DNA from: an uncultured Actinomycetes bacterium
Lineage (GTDB): Bacteria; Actinomycetota; Thermoleophilia; Gaiellales; Gaiellaceae
DNA length: 7,441 nt
Reading direction: 5' to 3'
Assembly (NCBI GenBank): GCA_903930195.1
Contig: CAIYXH010000204.1
Span: forward strand, 1-7,441
Shown: piece by piece, positions 1-6,714 of the stretch
Layout: every line of letters starts with the position of its first letter
Numbering within the stretch: the stretch's first letter is position 1
Notes under the pieces: model-generated
Databases searched by the model: none
The model's input: only the letters and a program-made list of their open reading frames with translations
Told to the model about the DNA's origin: nothing
Translations under genes and position numbers: made by a program

Positions 1-533
1 AGCTGCGCGCCGCGTTCGGCTTCGACGGGCCGACGCTCGTCTTCGCGGGCCGGCTCACGGCGCAGAAGTCCCTCGAGCTCGGGATCGAAGCTGCGCACCG
101 CGCGGGGATCGCGCTCGCGATCGCCGGCGACGGCCCCGACCGGGCGGCGCTCGAGCGGCTCGGCCACGCGCGCTTCCTCGGCCCGCTTCCACGCGAGCGG
201 GTCCTCGAGTTCTTCGCTGCGGGCGACGCTGGTCTCCTCTCGTCCTCGTGGGAGAACTTTCCGCACACCGTCGTCGAGACGCTTGCCGTCGGCACGCCGA
301 TGATCGCGACGCGCGTCGGCGGGGTCGGCGAGGTGGTGCACGACGGCGAGAACGGCCTGGTCGTCGAGTCGGGCGACCTTGACGGGCTCACGGCCGCGAT
401 CACGCGCTTCTTCTCCGACGCGGAGCTCGCCCAAGGGCTGCGCGACCGGGCGGTCGCCTCCGTCGTGCGCTACGCGCCGGAGCAGGTCTACGGCCAGCTG
501 GAGCAGATCCTCCTGCACGCGGCGGGCGCATGA
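1..533 (+). CDS. GT4-type glycosyltransferase, C-terminal part (5' end outside window)
   Basis: This is the C-terminal nucleotide-sugar-binding Rossmann domain of a GT-B glycosyltransferase of family GT4; the acceptor-binding N-terminal half lies before the window. The readable frame begins at base 3 and gives 176 residues before TGA. Visible landmarks in order are the strand-loop FAGRLTAQKSLELGIEA, whose Arg and Lys normally contact the donor diphosphate, then AGDGPDR, then SSSWENFPHTVVETLA, which holds a correctly spaced E-x7-E pair, and finally GGVGEVVHDGENGLVV, the usual end of the donor site. The protein probably transfers a sugar from a nucleotide donor to a lipid-linked or growing glycan in the cytoplasm; donor and acceptor cannot be read from sequence. 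Its TGA overlaps the ATG of the next glycosyltransferase by four bases (ATGA), so the two are likely co-translated. Family assignment is firm; specificity is unknown. Confidence 0.93.
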   Translation, partial: LRAAFGFDGPTLVFAGRLTAQKSLELGIEAAHRAGIALAIAGDGPDRAALERLGHARFLGPLPRERVLEFFAAGDAGLLSSSWENFPHTVVETLAVGTPMIATRVGGVGEVVHDGENGLVVESGDLDGLTAAITRFFSDAELAQGLRDRAVASVVRYAPEQVYGQLEQILLHAAGA

Positions 534-1636
534 GCGCGAAGCCCCGTCTGCTGATGGTCGCGCGGATGCACTACGCGCTGCCGCTCTCCGAGAGCCTCGC
601 GCGGAAGTTCGACGCCCTGCAGGAGCGCTTCGAGCTGCGGGTCCTCGCGGCCTCGAAGAGCGGCACGGCGGCTGACGACGGGGTCTTCCGCCTCGTTCCC
701 TCCGCGGGCGCGCTCGACGCGGTCGTCTTCTACGCGCTGCTCCCGTTCCGGGTGCGGAGGCTCGTGCGGGAGTTCCGCCCCGACGCGATCATCGCCCAGA
801 GCCCCTACGAGGCCGTGGCGCTGCGGCTCGCCCGGCCGCGAGCGAAGGTGATCGTCGAGGTGCACGGGGACTGGCGCACCCTCACCCGCCTCTACGGCTC
901 CGGGCTGCGCCGCCTGGTCTCGCCGCTGGCCGACCGCGTTGCGCCGTTCGGGCTGCGCGGCGCCGACGCCGTGCGGACGCTCTCGCCCTATACCTCCTCG
1001 CTCGTGCGTGAGCTCGGGATCGAGCCGGCAGCCGAGTTCCTCACCTTCTCCGATCTCGGCCGCTTCGTCGAGCGCGCGCCCACGCCGCTGCCGGAGGAGC
1101 CATCCGGGCTCTTCATCGGTGTGCTCGAGCGCTACAAGAACGTCGACGGCCTCGCGAACGCGTGGCGCACCGCAGCGCCGCAGGTCGCCGGCGCTCCGCT
1201 GCATCTCGTCGGCGACGGCACCGACCGGGCCGTGGTCGAGCGCCTCGTCGCCGACATGCCTGCGCAGACCACCTGGCGGCGACGGCTCGACGCCGAAGCG
1301 GTCGCGGCCGCGCTCGACGAGGCGACGTTCCTGGTGCTCCCGTCGCGCAGCGAGGGGCTCGGCCGCGTGCTCGTCGAGGCCTTCCTGCGCGGTCGTCCAG
1401 CGATCGGGATGGCGGTCGGCGGGATCCGCGACGTGATCGACCACGACGTCAACGGCCTGCTCGTCTCGAGCGACACGGAGCTCGCAGCCGCGCTCGTGCG
1501 GCTCCTGACCGACCCGGCGCTGGCGGCCCGGCTCGCCGAAGGTGCGAAGTCCAGCGCCGACCGGTGGTACGCGACCCCGGAGGAGTTTGCCGACAGGCTC
1601 GACGACCTCGTCCGGCGTACACTCGACGCGTCATGA
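530..1636 (+). CDS. GT4-type glycosyltransferase
   Basis: A complete GT-B glycosyltransferase of 368 residues, a usual length for GT4. The N-terminal acceptor domain (about residues 1-180) begins with a hydrophobic strand, RLLMVARMHYALPLSES, and contains VEVHGDW (residues 109-115), with His112 in the place where GT4 enzymes often carry a conserved HG. The C-terminal donor domain starts near residue 192 with FIGVLERYKNVDGL (Arg201 and Lys203 are candidate phosphate ligands). It has HLVGDGTDR at 225-233 and PSRSEGLGRVLVEA at 271-284, where Glu275 and Glu283 form a standard E-x7-E. No signal peptide or membrane span is evident, so it is probably cytoplasmic or peripheral at the membrane. The ATG at 530 was chosen because it makes an ATGA overlap with the preceding gene and starts just before the first strand. 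No clear Shine-Dalgarno is seen, which fits translational coupling. Its own stop overlaps the next ATG the same way. Donor and acceptor are unknown. Confidence 0.93.
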   Translation: MSAKPRLLMVARMHYALPLSESLARKFDALQERFELRVLAASKSGTAADDGVFRLVPSAGALDAVVFYALLPFRVRRLVREFRPDAIIAQSPYEAVALRLARPRAKVIVEVHGDWRTLTRLYGSGLRRLVSPLADRVAPFGLRGADAVRTLSPYTSSLVRELGIEPAAEFLTFSDLGRFVERAPTPLPEEPSGLFIGVLERYKNVDGLANAWRTAAPQVAGAPLHLVGDGTDRAVVERLVADMPAQTTWRRRLDAEAVAAALDEATFLVLPSRSEGLGRVLVEAFLRGRPAIGMAVGGIRDVIDHDVNGLLVSSDTELAAALVRLLTDPALAARLAEGAKSSADRWYATPEEFADRLDDLVRRTLDAS

Positions 1637-2523
1637 CCGCGCAGCAGGCCAAGCAGATCGTCAAGAACGCGCTCTATCGCACGATCGGGGAGACGTCGAC
1701 GGCGCTTCGGCTCGGCCTCAACGGGGCGACCACCCTGCGGGTGCTCATGTACCACAAGATCAACGACATCCCGGACAACCCGACGACGGTTCCGGTCGGT
1801 CGGTTCGACGAACAGCTCGCCCAGCTCGGGGAGCTCGGGTACACGGTCGTGGGGCTCGACGCGGTGCTCGACCATTACACGCTCGGAACGCCGCTCCCCG
1901 AGCGTGCCGTGCTGATCACCTTCGACGACGGCTACCACGACATCCTCCAGAACGCGCTGCCCGTGCTCACGAAGCACAACTGCCCGGCCGTGATCTTCGT
2001 CCCGGTCGCCTACATGGAGGACCGCACGCCGCTGCCACACGAGATGCGACTCGTCGAGCGCGGTGTCAGCAATCCGACCCTCGATTGGGGCCTCATGCGC
2101 GAGCTCGACGCCGGTGGCGTCCGGGTCGAGTCCCACGGGATCGCCCACCGGCCACTCGCCGACGTCTCGCTCGACGAGTCCGTGCGCGAGATCGCCGTCT
2201 CGAAGCTGAAGCTCGAGGAGAAGCTCGGGCGCCCGGTCCGGTCCTACGCCTACGTGAAGGGCTCCGAGGCGCACTTCCATCCGGTGCACGAGAGCCTGCT
2301 CAAGCAGGCCGGCTACGAGGTTGCCTTCACCTCGATCTCGCGGGCGAACACGGCTGCGACGAACCCCTTCCGGCTCGGCCGCTACAACGTCGAGCCCTAC
2401 CCGTCGCGGACATTCGAGCTCGTCCTCGAGGGTGCGTGCGACCTGATCGCGATCAAGGACACGGTCGCCGGCACCCACGCGCGCCGCATCTTCAACCAGG
2501 CGCTCGGAACCTCGACGCGGTAG
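1633..2523 (+). CDS. NodB-type polysaccharide deacetylase (carbohydrate esterase 4 fold)
   Basis: A 296-residue polysaccharide deacetylase that would hydrolyse N- or O-acetyl groups on a sugar using a bound divalent metal. Family signatures are the early strand LRVLMYHKI (35-43), motif 1 LITFDDGY (94-101), where Asp98 is the expected general base and Asp99 a metal ligand, and motif 2 ESHGIAHRPL (166-175), with the metal ligands His168 and His172. Motif 3 is SYAYVKGSEAHF (204-215). Family members normally have a Pro-containing FAYP(Y/F)G here, so the Val208-Lys209 pair is unusual. No signal peptide or lipobox is visible; the first 35 residues are a charged helix, suggesting action on a cytoplasmic or membrane-associated, possibly lipid-linked, intermediate rather than a secreted polymer. 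The ATG at 1633 gives an ATGA overlap with the upstream glycosyltransferase; longer upstream frames only re-read that gene. The TAG stop is in the same frame as the GNAT gene that follows nine bases later. Confidence 0.92.
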   Translation: MTAQQAKQIVKNALYRTIGETSTALRLGLNGATTLRVLMYHKINDIPDNPTTVPVGRFDEQLAQLGELGYTVVGLDAVLDHYTLGTPLPERAVLITFDDGYHDILQNALPVLTKHNCPAVIFVPVAYMEDRTPLPHEMRLVERGVSNPTLDWGLMRELDAGGVRVESHGIAHRPLADVSLDESVREIAVSKLKLEEKLGRPVRSYAYVKGSEAHFHPVHESLLKQAGYEVAFTSISRANTAATNPFRLGRYNVEPYPSRTFELVLEGACDLIAIKDTVAGTHARRIFNQALGTSTR

Positions 2524-2532
2524 CGCGACCCG

Positions 2533-3363
2533 TTGCGAATCGTCGAGTACGACGCGGCGCGGCGCGGCGACCTGGCCGGTCTGATGCGCCGCGTCTGGGG
2601 GGCGCAGGACGAGGACGAGCTCGCCTGGTTCCACGAGCGCAACCCGGTGCGGCCCTCCTCGGTGCTCCTGGGTGAGGAGGACGGGACGGTCGTCGCCTCG
2701 GTTGCGGTCAGCTTCATGCGTGTCGTCGTCGGTGGTGAGACCGTCCTTGTCGGACAGGCCGTCCGGCTCGCGACCGATCCCGCCTACGCGGGGCGGGGCT
2801 TCTTCGTCGAGCTGCAGCGCGCGAGCGAGGAGCGGGCACGCGCGCTCGGCGCGCGCTTCCTCGTGGTCGTGCCGAATGCCGCGTCGACTCCGATTCTGCG
2901 CGGCCGGCTCGGCTGGAGCCCGCTCGCGCCGCTGCGTATCTGGGCTCGCCCGACGCCGACACCTGAGCGTGGCGCGACGGTGCCCCGCTTCTCGGCAGCC
3001 GTCGGGGACGCGCCCACCGAGGGCTGCGTCGTCCGCGACGCAGCGTGGCTCGACTGGCGCTTCGCCGACGGCCCGCGCCGCTACACCCTCGTCGAGCGCG
3101 ATGGCGGCTACGCGGCTGTCGGCCGCCGCGGCCGCATCTCCACGGTGGCCGCAGTCGGCGGCGGCCTCGTGCGCCCGGCGACGGCCGCCGCGGGGCCTCC
3201 CGTCGCGATCGCTGCGCCCCGCGACGCCGACCGTGGCCGCTTCGCACGGCTCGGCTGGGTGCCGACGCCGCGGACGCTCACGGTGCTCGGCACGTCGCTC
3301 GATCCGGCGTTCGCGCTGCCGCCGAAGCTCCAGCTCGAGCTCGGAGACCTCGACTTCCTGTGA
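2533..3363 (+). CDS. GNAT-family acetyltransferase-like protein of glycan loci
   Basis: A 276-residue protein with a GNAT acyl-CoA-binding core. The first strand is RIVEYD (2-7). The strand-helix at residues 76-95 contains RLATDPAYAGRGFF, a degenerate form of the Q/R-x-x-G-x-G/A pyrophosphate loop (here AGRGFF), followed by the helix VELQRASEERARALG and strand FLVVVPN. The second half has WLDWRF (172-177), then alternating strands and a terminal KLQLELGDLDFL. This architecture resembles a GNAT subgroup found in surface-polysaccharide clusters, where a W-R-Y/F motif starts the second half and the protein ends in a GD-D motif; that recollection is unverified by search. It probably acylates an amino sugar or amine. 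The TTG start at 2533 keeps the first GNAT strand; the next in-frame ATG at 2584 would delete it. No Shine-Dalgarno is visible, so expression probably depends on re-initiation after the deacetylase stop. The stop overlaps the next GTG start. Confidence 0.82.
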   Translation: MRIVEYDAARRGDLAGLMRRVWGAQDEDELAWFHERNPVRPSSVLLGEEDGTVVASVAVSFMRVVVGGETVLVGQAVRLATDPAYAGRGFFVELQRASEERARALGARFLVVVPNAASTPILRGRLGWSPLAPLRIWARPTPTPERGATVPRFSAAVGDAPTEGCVVRDAAWLDWRFADGPRRYTLVERDGGYAAVGRRGRISTVAAVGGGLVRPATAAAGPPVAIAAPRDADRGRFARLGWVPTPRTLTVLGTSLDPAFALPPKLQLELGDLDFL

Positions 3364-4349
3364 GCCGCCTCGTCTTCGTCACCCAGCAGGTCGATCCGCA
3401 GCACCCCGCGCTCGCCGCGACGGTGCCGAAGCTGCACGCGCTCGCCCGGCGCTTCGACGAGGTCGTCGTGCTCGCGGACGGCGCGGTCGACGGCGTTCTT
3501 CCGGAGAACTGCCGCGTGCGCCTGTTCGGTTCGCCCAACCGGGTGAGGCGTGGACGGCGCTACCTCGGCGCGCTCGCGGCCGAGCTCGGTGAGCGGCCGG
3601 ACGGCGTGCTCGTGCACATGGTCCCGCTGCTTGCGGTGCTGGCCGCGCCGCTCGTCCGGCCGCGCCGGGTGCCGCTCCTCCTCTGGTTCACGCACTGGCG
3701 CCGTTCGCGCACCCTCGAGCTTGCCGAGCGAATGGTGACCACCGTGCTCACGGTGGATCGCCGATCGTTTCCCCTGGCGTCGCACAAGGTCGTTCCCATC
3801 GGGCACGGCATCGACCTCGCCGGCTTTCCCTGCCTCGCGCGCGAGCCGGGCCCACGCCTGCGCGCGCTCGCGCTCGGGCGCACGTCGCCGGCGAAGGGAT
3901 ACGAGACGATCGTGCGCGGCGCGCAGCTCGCCGGTGCCGAGCTCACCCTCTGCGGGCCGTCGCTCACCGTCGAGGAGCGCGCAGAGCGGGCCCGGCTCGA
4001 GGCGCTCGGCGTCTCGGTCGGTGACGCCGTCCCGTACGCTTCCGTCCCCGGTCTGCTGATGCGAAACGACGTGCTGGTCAACAACATGCGCGAGGGCGCG
4101 CTCGACAAGGTCGTCTACGAGGCGGCCGCTACGTGCATGCCCGTGCTCGCCTCGAACAGTGGCTTCGACGATGTGCTTCCGCCCGAGCTCCGGTTCGACC
4201 GTGACGATCCGGCCGACCTCGCGGCGAAGCTGACGGCGCTCGAGCACGTCGACCGCGCGGCGCTGGGCGCACAGCTGCGTGCCGCGGTCGAGGCCCGCCA
4301 CTCCGTCGAGCACTGGGCCGACGAGGTCGCGCGGGCGGTCGCAAGATGA
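3360..4349 (+). CDS. Short GT4-like glycosyltransferase with displaced acidic pair
   Basis: A 329-residue GT-B glycosyltransferase, somewhat shorter than typical GT4 enzymes because the N-terminal domain is compact (about 1-150). It begins RLVFVTQQVDPQHPAL. The linker GHGIDLAGF (148-156) is the usual phrase before the donor domain. That domain shows LALGRTSPAKGYETI (170-184; Arg174 and Lys179 are candidate phosphate contacts), LTLCGPS, and REGALDKVVYEAAA (244-257). In the last segment Glu245 and Glu254 are separated by eight residues rather than seven, so Gly246 sits in the normal first-Glu slot and the LDK triad precedes the conserved second Glu. I recall this LDKxxxE pattern in some actinobacterial GT4 relatives. 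No transmembrane segment is clear; the LLAVLAAPL stretch at 90-98 is short. The GTG start at 3360 gives a GTGA overlap with the GNAT gene, and a GGAG at 3343-3346 lies 13 bases upstream. Sugar specificity is unknown. Confidence 0.87.
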   Translation: MSRLVFVTQQVDPQHPALAATVPKLHALARRFDEVVVLADGAVDGVLPENCRVRLFGSPNRVRRGRRYLGALAAELGERPDGVLVHMVPLLAVLAAPLVRPRRVPLLLWFTHWRRSRTLELAERMVTTVLTVDRRSFPLASHKVVPIGHGIDLAGFPCLAREPGPRLRALALGRTSPAKGYETIVRGAQLAGAELTLCGPSLTVEERAERARLEALGVSVGDAVPYASVPGLLMRNDVLVNNMREGALDKVVYEAAATCMPVLASNSGFDDVLPPELRFDRDDPADLAAKLTALEHVDRAALGAQLRAAVEARHSVEHWADEVARAVAR

Positions 4350-5530
4350 TCGTCCTCCACGCCCAGAAGGTCTCCGGCATCTCCGGCTCCGAGGCCCATC
4401 TCCTGCAGCTCCTGCCCGACCTCAAGGCCCGCGGCTGGGACATCCGCTTCCTGATGCTGCACGAGCACGAGCCCGGCGCCTGGGAGTTCGCCCGGGAGCT
4501 CGAGGCGGGCGGCATTCCGGTCGACGGGATTCCGATGCGCACCGACGTCGACCCGGTGACCTTCGCCCGGGTACTCGCGTATCTCACCAACAAGCAGCCG
4601 ACCATCCTGCACACGCATCTCGTCCACGCCGACGCCTACGGGCAGACGGCGGGCATGGTCGCGGGCATCCCGCTCCGCCTCTCGACCAAGCACGGCTTCA
4701 ACGAGTTCCGCGAGGGACGCATCTTCGCCCTCGGCGACCGCGCGATCGGCGCGCTCGCCCACCGGCAGATCGCGATCTCGCGCGGCCTCGCCCGCTACCT
4801 GGCCGAGACCGAGGGCTTCGCGGAGTCGGACTTCGAGATCGTCCACTACGGGATCGCGCCCGGCCCGGAGCCCGCGCCCTACACCGATCCGGCGCCGCGG
4901 TTTCTCTGCGTCGGCCGGCTGATCCCGATCAAGGGCCACGTTGTGCTGTTGCGCGCCTTCCGGCAGGTGCTCGACGCTCGTCCCGACGCACGGCTCGACA
5001 TCGCCGGCCGCGGCGTGCTCGAGCATGGCCTCAAGGATCTCGCCCGCGAGCTCGACCTCGGCCACGCCGTCCGCTTCCTCGGTCATGTGAACCCGGTGAA
5101 GGCGTCGATCGAAGGCAGCCTGGCGATGGTCGTCCCCTCGCTTGGCGAGGGCTTTGGCATGGTCGCGCTCGAGGCCATGGAGCGCAGGCGCCCGGTGATC
5201 GCCGCGGCGATCGGCGGCCTCGAGGACATCGTGCGTGAGGGTGAGACCGGGCTGCTCGTTCCCCCGGGAGAGGCAGATCCGCTCGCCGAGGCGATGCTGC
5301 GGCTTGCGGCCGACCCGGCGTCGGCGAACGCCATGGGGCAGGCGGCCCGCGAGCGTGCTCTCGAGCGCTTCCCGGAGTTCCGCTGCGCCGAGCGGACGGA
5401 AGAGGTCTACGAGTACTGGCTCGACGTGCGCCGCTTGAGCGGCGAGAGGCGCGACAGCCTCGGGATGACCCAGCGCTCGAGCGCGGCGGCTGCGAGCAGC
5501 GCCAGCACGAAGTCCCACGGCACCCTGTAG
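4346..5530 (+). CDS. GT4-type glycosyltransferase with an overprinted C-terminal tail
   Basis: A 394-residue GT-B enzyme of family GT4. The N-terminal domain opens with VLHAQKVSGISGSEAHLLQL, including the Gly-rich loop (GISGSE, residues 11-16) that commonly approaches the donor, and carries ILHTHLVHAD (87-96) and STKHG (113-117), typical GT4 acceptor-domain strands. The donor domain has LCVGRLIPIKGH (187-198; Arg191 and Lys196), DIAGRG, and PSLGEGFGMVALEAM (264-278), where Glu268 and Glu276 form a correct E-x7-E. It continues with GGLEDIVREGETGLLVPPG. The family fold should end near YEYWLDVRR (355-363). The remaining 31 residues are Ser/Ala-rich, look unconserved, and are read across the complement of the converging membrane glycosyltransferase gene. 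The ATG at 4346 is fixed by an ATGA overlap with the gene before it. This is the last gene of the + strand unit. Probably a cytoplasmic sugar transferase for the same glycan; substrate unknown. Confidence 0.93.
   Translation: MIVLHAQKVSGISGSEAHLLQLLPDLKARGWDIRFLMLHEHEPGAWEFARELEAGGIPVDGIPMRTDVDPVTFARVLAYLTNKQPTILHTHLVHADAYGQTAGMVAGIPLRLSTKHGFNEFREGRIFALGDRAIGALAHRQIAISRGLARYLAETEGFAESDFEIVHYGIAPGPEPAPYTDPAPRFLCVGRLIPIKGHVVLLRAFRQVLDARPDARLDIAGRGVLEHGLKDLARELDLGHAVRFLGHVNPVKASIEGSLAMVVPSLGEGFGMVALEAMERRRPVIAAAIGGLEDIVREGETGLLVPPGEADPLAEAMLRLAADPASANAMGQAARERALERFPEFRCAERTEEVYEYWLDVRRLSGERRDSLGMTQRSSAAAASSASTKSHGTL
5407..5530. other. Convergent coding overlap between the two gene units
   Basis: The last 41 codons of the + strand GT4 gene and the last 41 codons of the - strand GT39 gene occupy the same 124 bases. 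The reading phases place third codon positions of the two genes opposite each other. The + strand TAG (5528-5530) falls on the complement of the third base of Arg395 and the first two bases of Tyr396 in the conserved-looking RYRVPW segment of the membrane protein. The - strand TAG (complement of 5407-5409) lies opposite the GT4 YEYW segment. There is no non-coding spacer and no clear terminator between the units. Confidence 0.85.
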
Positions 5531-6714
5531 CGGGTCGTCCCGGCGAAGACCCAGGCGGCCAGGGTCTCGTACACCGCGAACCCGATCGCCATCAGCCGAA
5601 AGATGTATGGCACGGCGAAGAGCCCGGCGAGCGCGAGCGCGTAGAGGATGCTCACCCAGATCGGCTCCGCGAACTGGCGCAGGGTCGAGTTGCCGCCGCT
5701 GCCGTCGCCGTTGTCGACGAGGACACGCGGATCCCACATCATCTGCGTTGCTTGCACCATCAGCTTCGCCTTGCCGCCCGGATGGTGCTCGACCCACTTC
5801 TCGGCGAGATGCGTGTAGACGCGCTCCTGCGTGCACTCGTTGATCGGCGCCTTGACACCGGTCTGGTCGTAGAGGACGCCGGCCTCCTGCGGCGTGTACC
5901 AGGCGAGCGGCCGCGGGTTCTGGGCGCGCTGGGGAATGTCGTGCGCGCTGTCGTCGGTGACGTCGTCGATCCAGAGGCCGCTGCGCAGGGTCCGGTAGGT
6001 GTCGGCGTTGTTCGCTTTCCAGAGGGCGCGGCCGTCGGTCGTGATCGCGAAGCAGCCGACCTCGACCTTGTTGCGGATGACCCAGGGCGAGATCACCACG
6101 ATCGCGAGGATCGGCACGGCGAGGGCGGCGATCCAGCCCGCGCGGCGCCAGAGCAGGAAGAGCGCGAAGAGGACGGGGAGTGCGGCGAGCCGGGCGTTCG
6201 AGAGGATCCCGAGCCCGGTCGCGACGCCGAGCCACGCTGCCGGGGCGAGGCGCGCCGAGCGGCCGGCCGCCAGCACGAGCGCGAACATCGCGGCGCCGAT
6301 CACCTGGTCGAGGATCTCGCGGTTCGCATGGAGGTCGTGCCAGACGAGGTACGGCTGCAGCGTCGAGATTGCCGCGCCGAGGACCCCGATGCGCGCCGAG
6401 AGGTTCTGCCGCCCGATCTCGTAGACGAGGATCGCGGTGATGCCCGCGATCACGATCTGGACGCTGCTGAACGACCACCAGTGGTGGCCGAGGATCCAGT
6501 AGACGACGATCAGGAACCAGCCGTAGAGCGGCTGGGTGTAGGCGCTGGGCTTGCCCGGGATGTAGCCGAACGTGCCCGTCTTGAGGAAGACGCGGGCAAG
6601 GATGTCCGACTTCTCGGGGTCGACGAAGAGCGCGCCGCGCTCGTGCGCCGCGATCAGCACGCGCGGGACGATCGCGATCGCCGCGACGAGGGCGTAGGCG
6701 CGCCTCCGGGTCAT
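5407..6714 (-). CDS. GT39/ArnT-like polytopic membrane glycosyltransferase
   Basis: A 435-residue integral membrane protein of the dolichyl-phosphate-mannose transferase-like (GT-C, GT39) type. These enzymes use a polyprenyl-phosphate sugar and transfer it on the outer face of the membrane. I see about ten hydrophobic segments: roughly 6-23, 62-77, 85-100, 107-125, 136-150, 158-186, 193-213, 352-371, 373-391 and 401-418. The first external loop contains DPEKSDILARVF followed by TGTFGYIPGKPSAYTQPLYG (47-66), the usual GT39 loop with acidic residues and a P-L-Y motif. ISPWVIRN (208-215) matches the conserved PW-x-RN before the large external domain (about 216-350), and RYRVPWDF (395-402) matches the common final RYR-P segment. 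Start choice: ATG at 6714 makes an ATGA overlap with the asparagine synthase stop and has GAGG seven bases upstream; an in-frame GTG at 6744 would add ten polar residues and has less support. The last 17 residues are basic and overlap the converging GT4 gene. Confidence 0.87.
   Translation of the reverse strand: MTRRRAYALVAAIAIVPRVLIAAHERGALFVDPEKSDILARVFLKTGTFGYIPGKPSAYTQPLYGWFLIVVYWILGHHWWSFSSVQIVIAGITAILVYEIGRQNLSARIGVLGAAISTLQPYLVWHDLHANREILDQVIGAAMFALVLAAGRSARLAPAAWLGVATGLGILSNARLAALPVLFALFLLWRRAGWIAALAVPILAIVVISPWVIRNKVEVGCFAITTDGRALWKANNADTYRTLRSGLWIDDVTDDSAHDIPQRAQNPRPLAWYTPQEAGVLYDQTGVKAPINECTQERVYTHLAEKWVEHHPGGKAKLMVQATQMMWDPRVLVDNGDGSGGNSTLRQFAEPIWVSILYALALAGLFAVPYIFRLMAIGFAVYETLAAWVFAGTTRYRVPWDFVLALLAAAALERWVIPRLSRLSPLKRRTSSQYS
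5429..5444. other. Perfect 6-bp GC hairpin inside the convergent overlap
   Basis: CGCCGC TTGA GCGGCG can form a 6-bp all-GC stem with a 4-base loop on either strand's transcript. It sits inside both coding sequences, before both stop codons, and is not followed by a T-run on either strand. A role as a bidirectional terminator is therefore doubtful; in such GC-rich DNA it may be chance. It is recorded because it is the clearest short inverted repeat I noticed at the convergence point. Confidence 0.25.

Noticed and set aside
1132..2634. A 500-codon - strand open frame opposite the second GT4 and deacetylase genes.
   Set aside because: The + strand frames carry E-x7-E and NodB motifs; the antisense reading has only biased composition and no plausible start or context.
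5429..5444. GC hairpin as a bidirectional transcription terminator.
   Set aside because: It lies upstream of both stop codons and lacks a following T-run on either strand, so termination here would truncate both messages before their stops.
5473..5482. Perfect 10-base palindrome CGCTCGAGCG considered as an operator.
   Set aside because: It is inside coding sequence at the 3' end of both genes, and CTCGAG-like strings recur throughout the window because of Leu-Glu codon usage.
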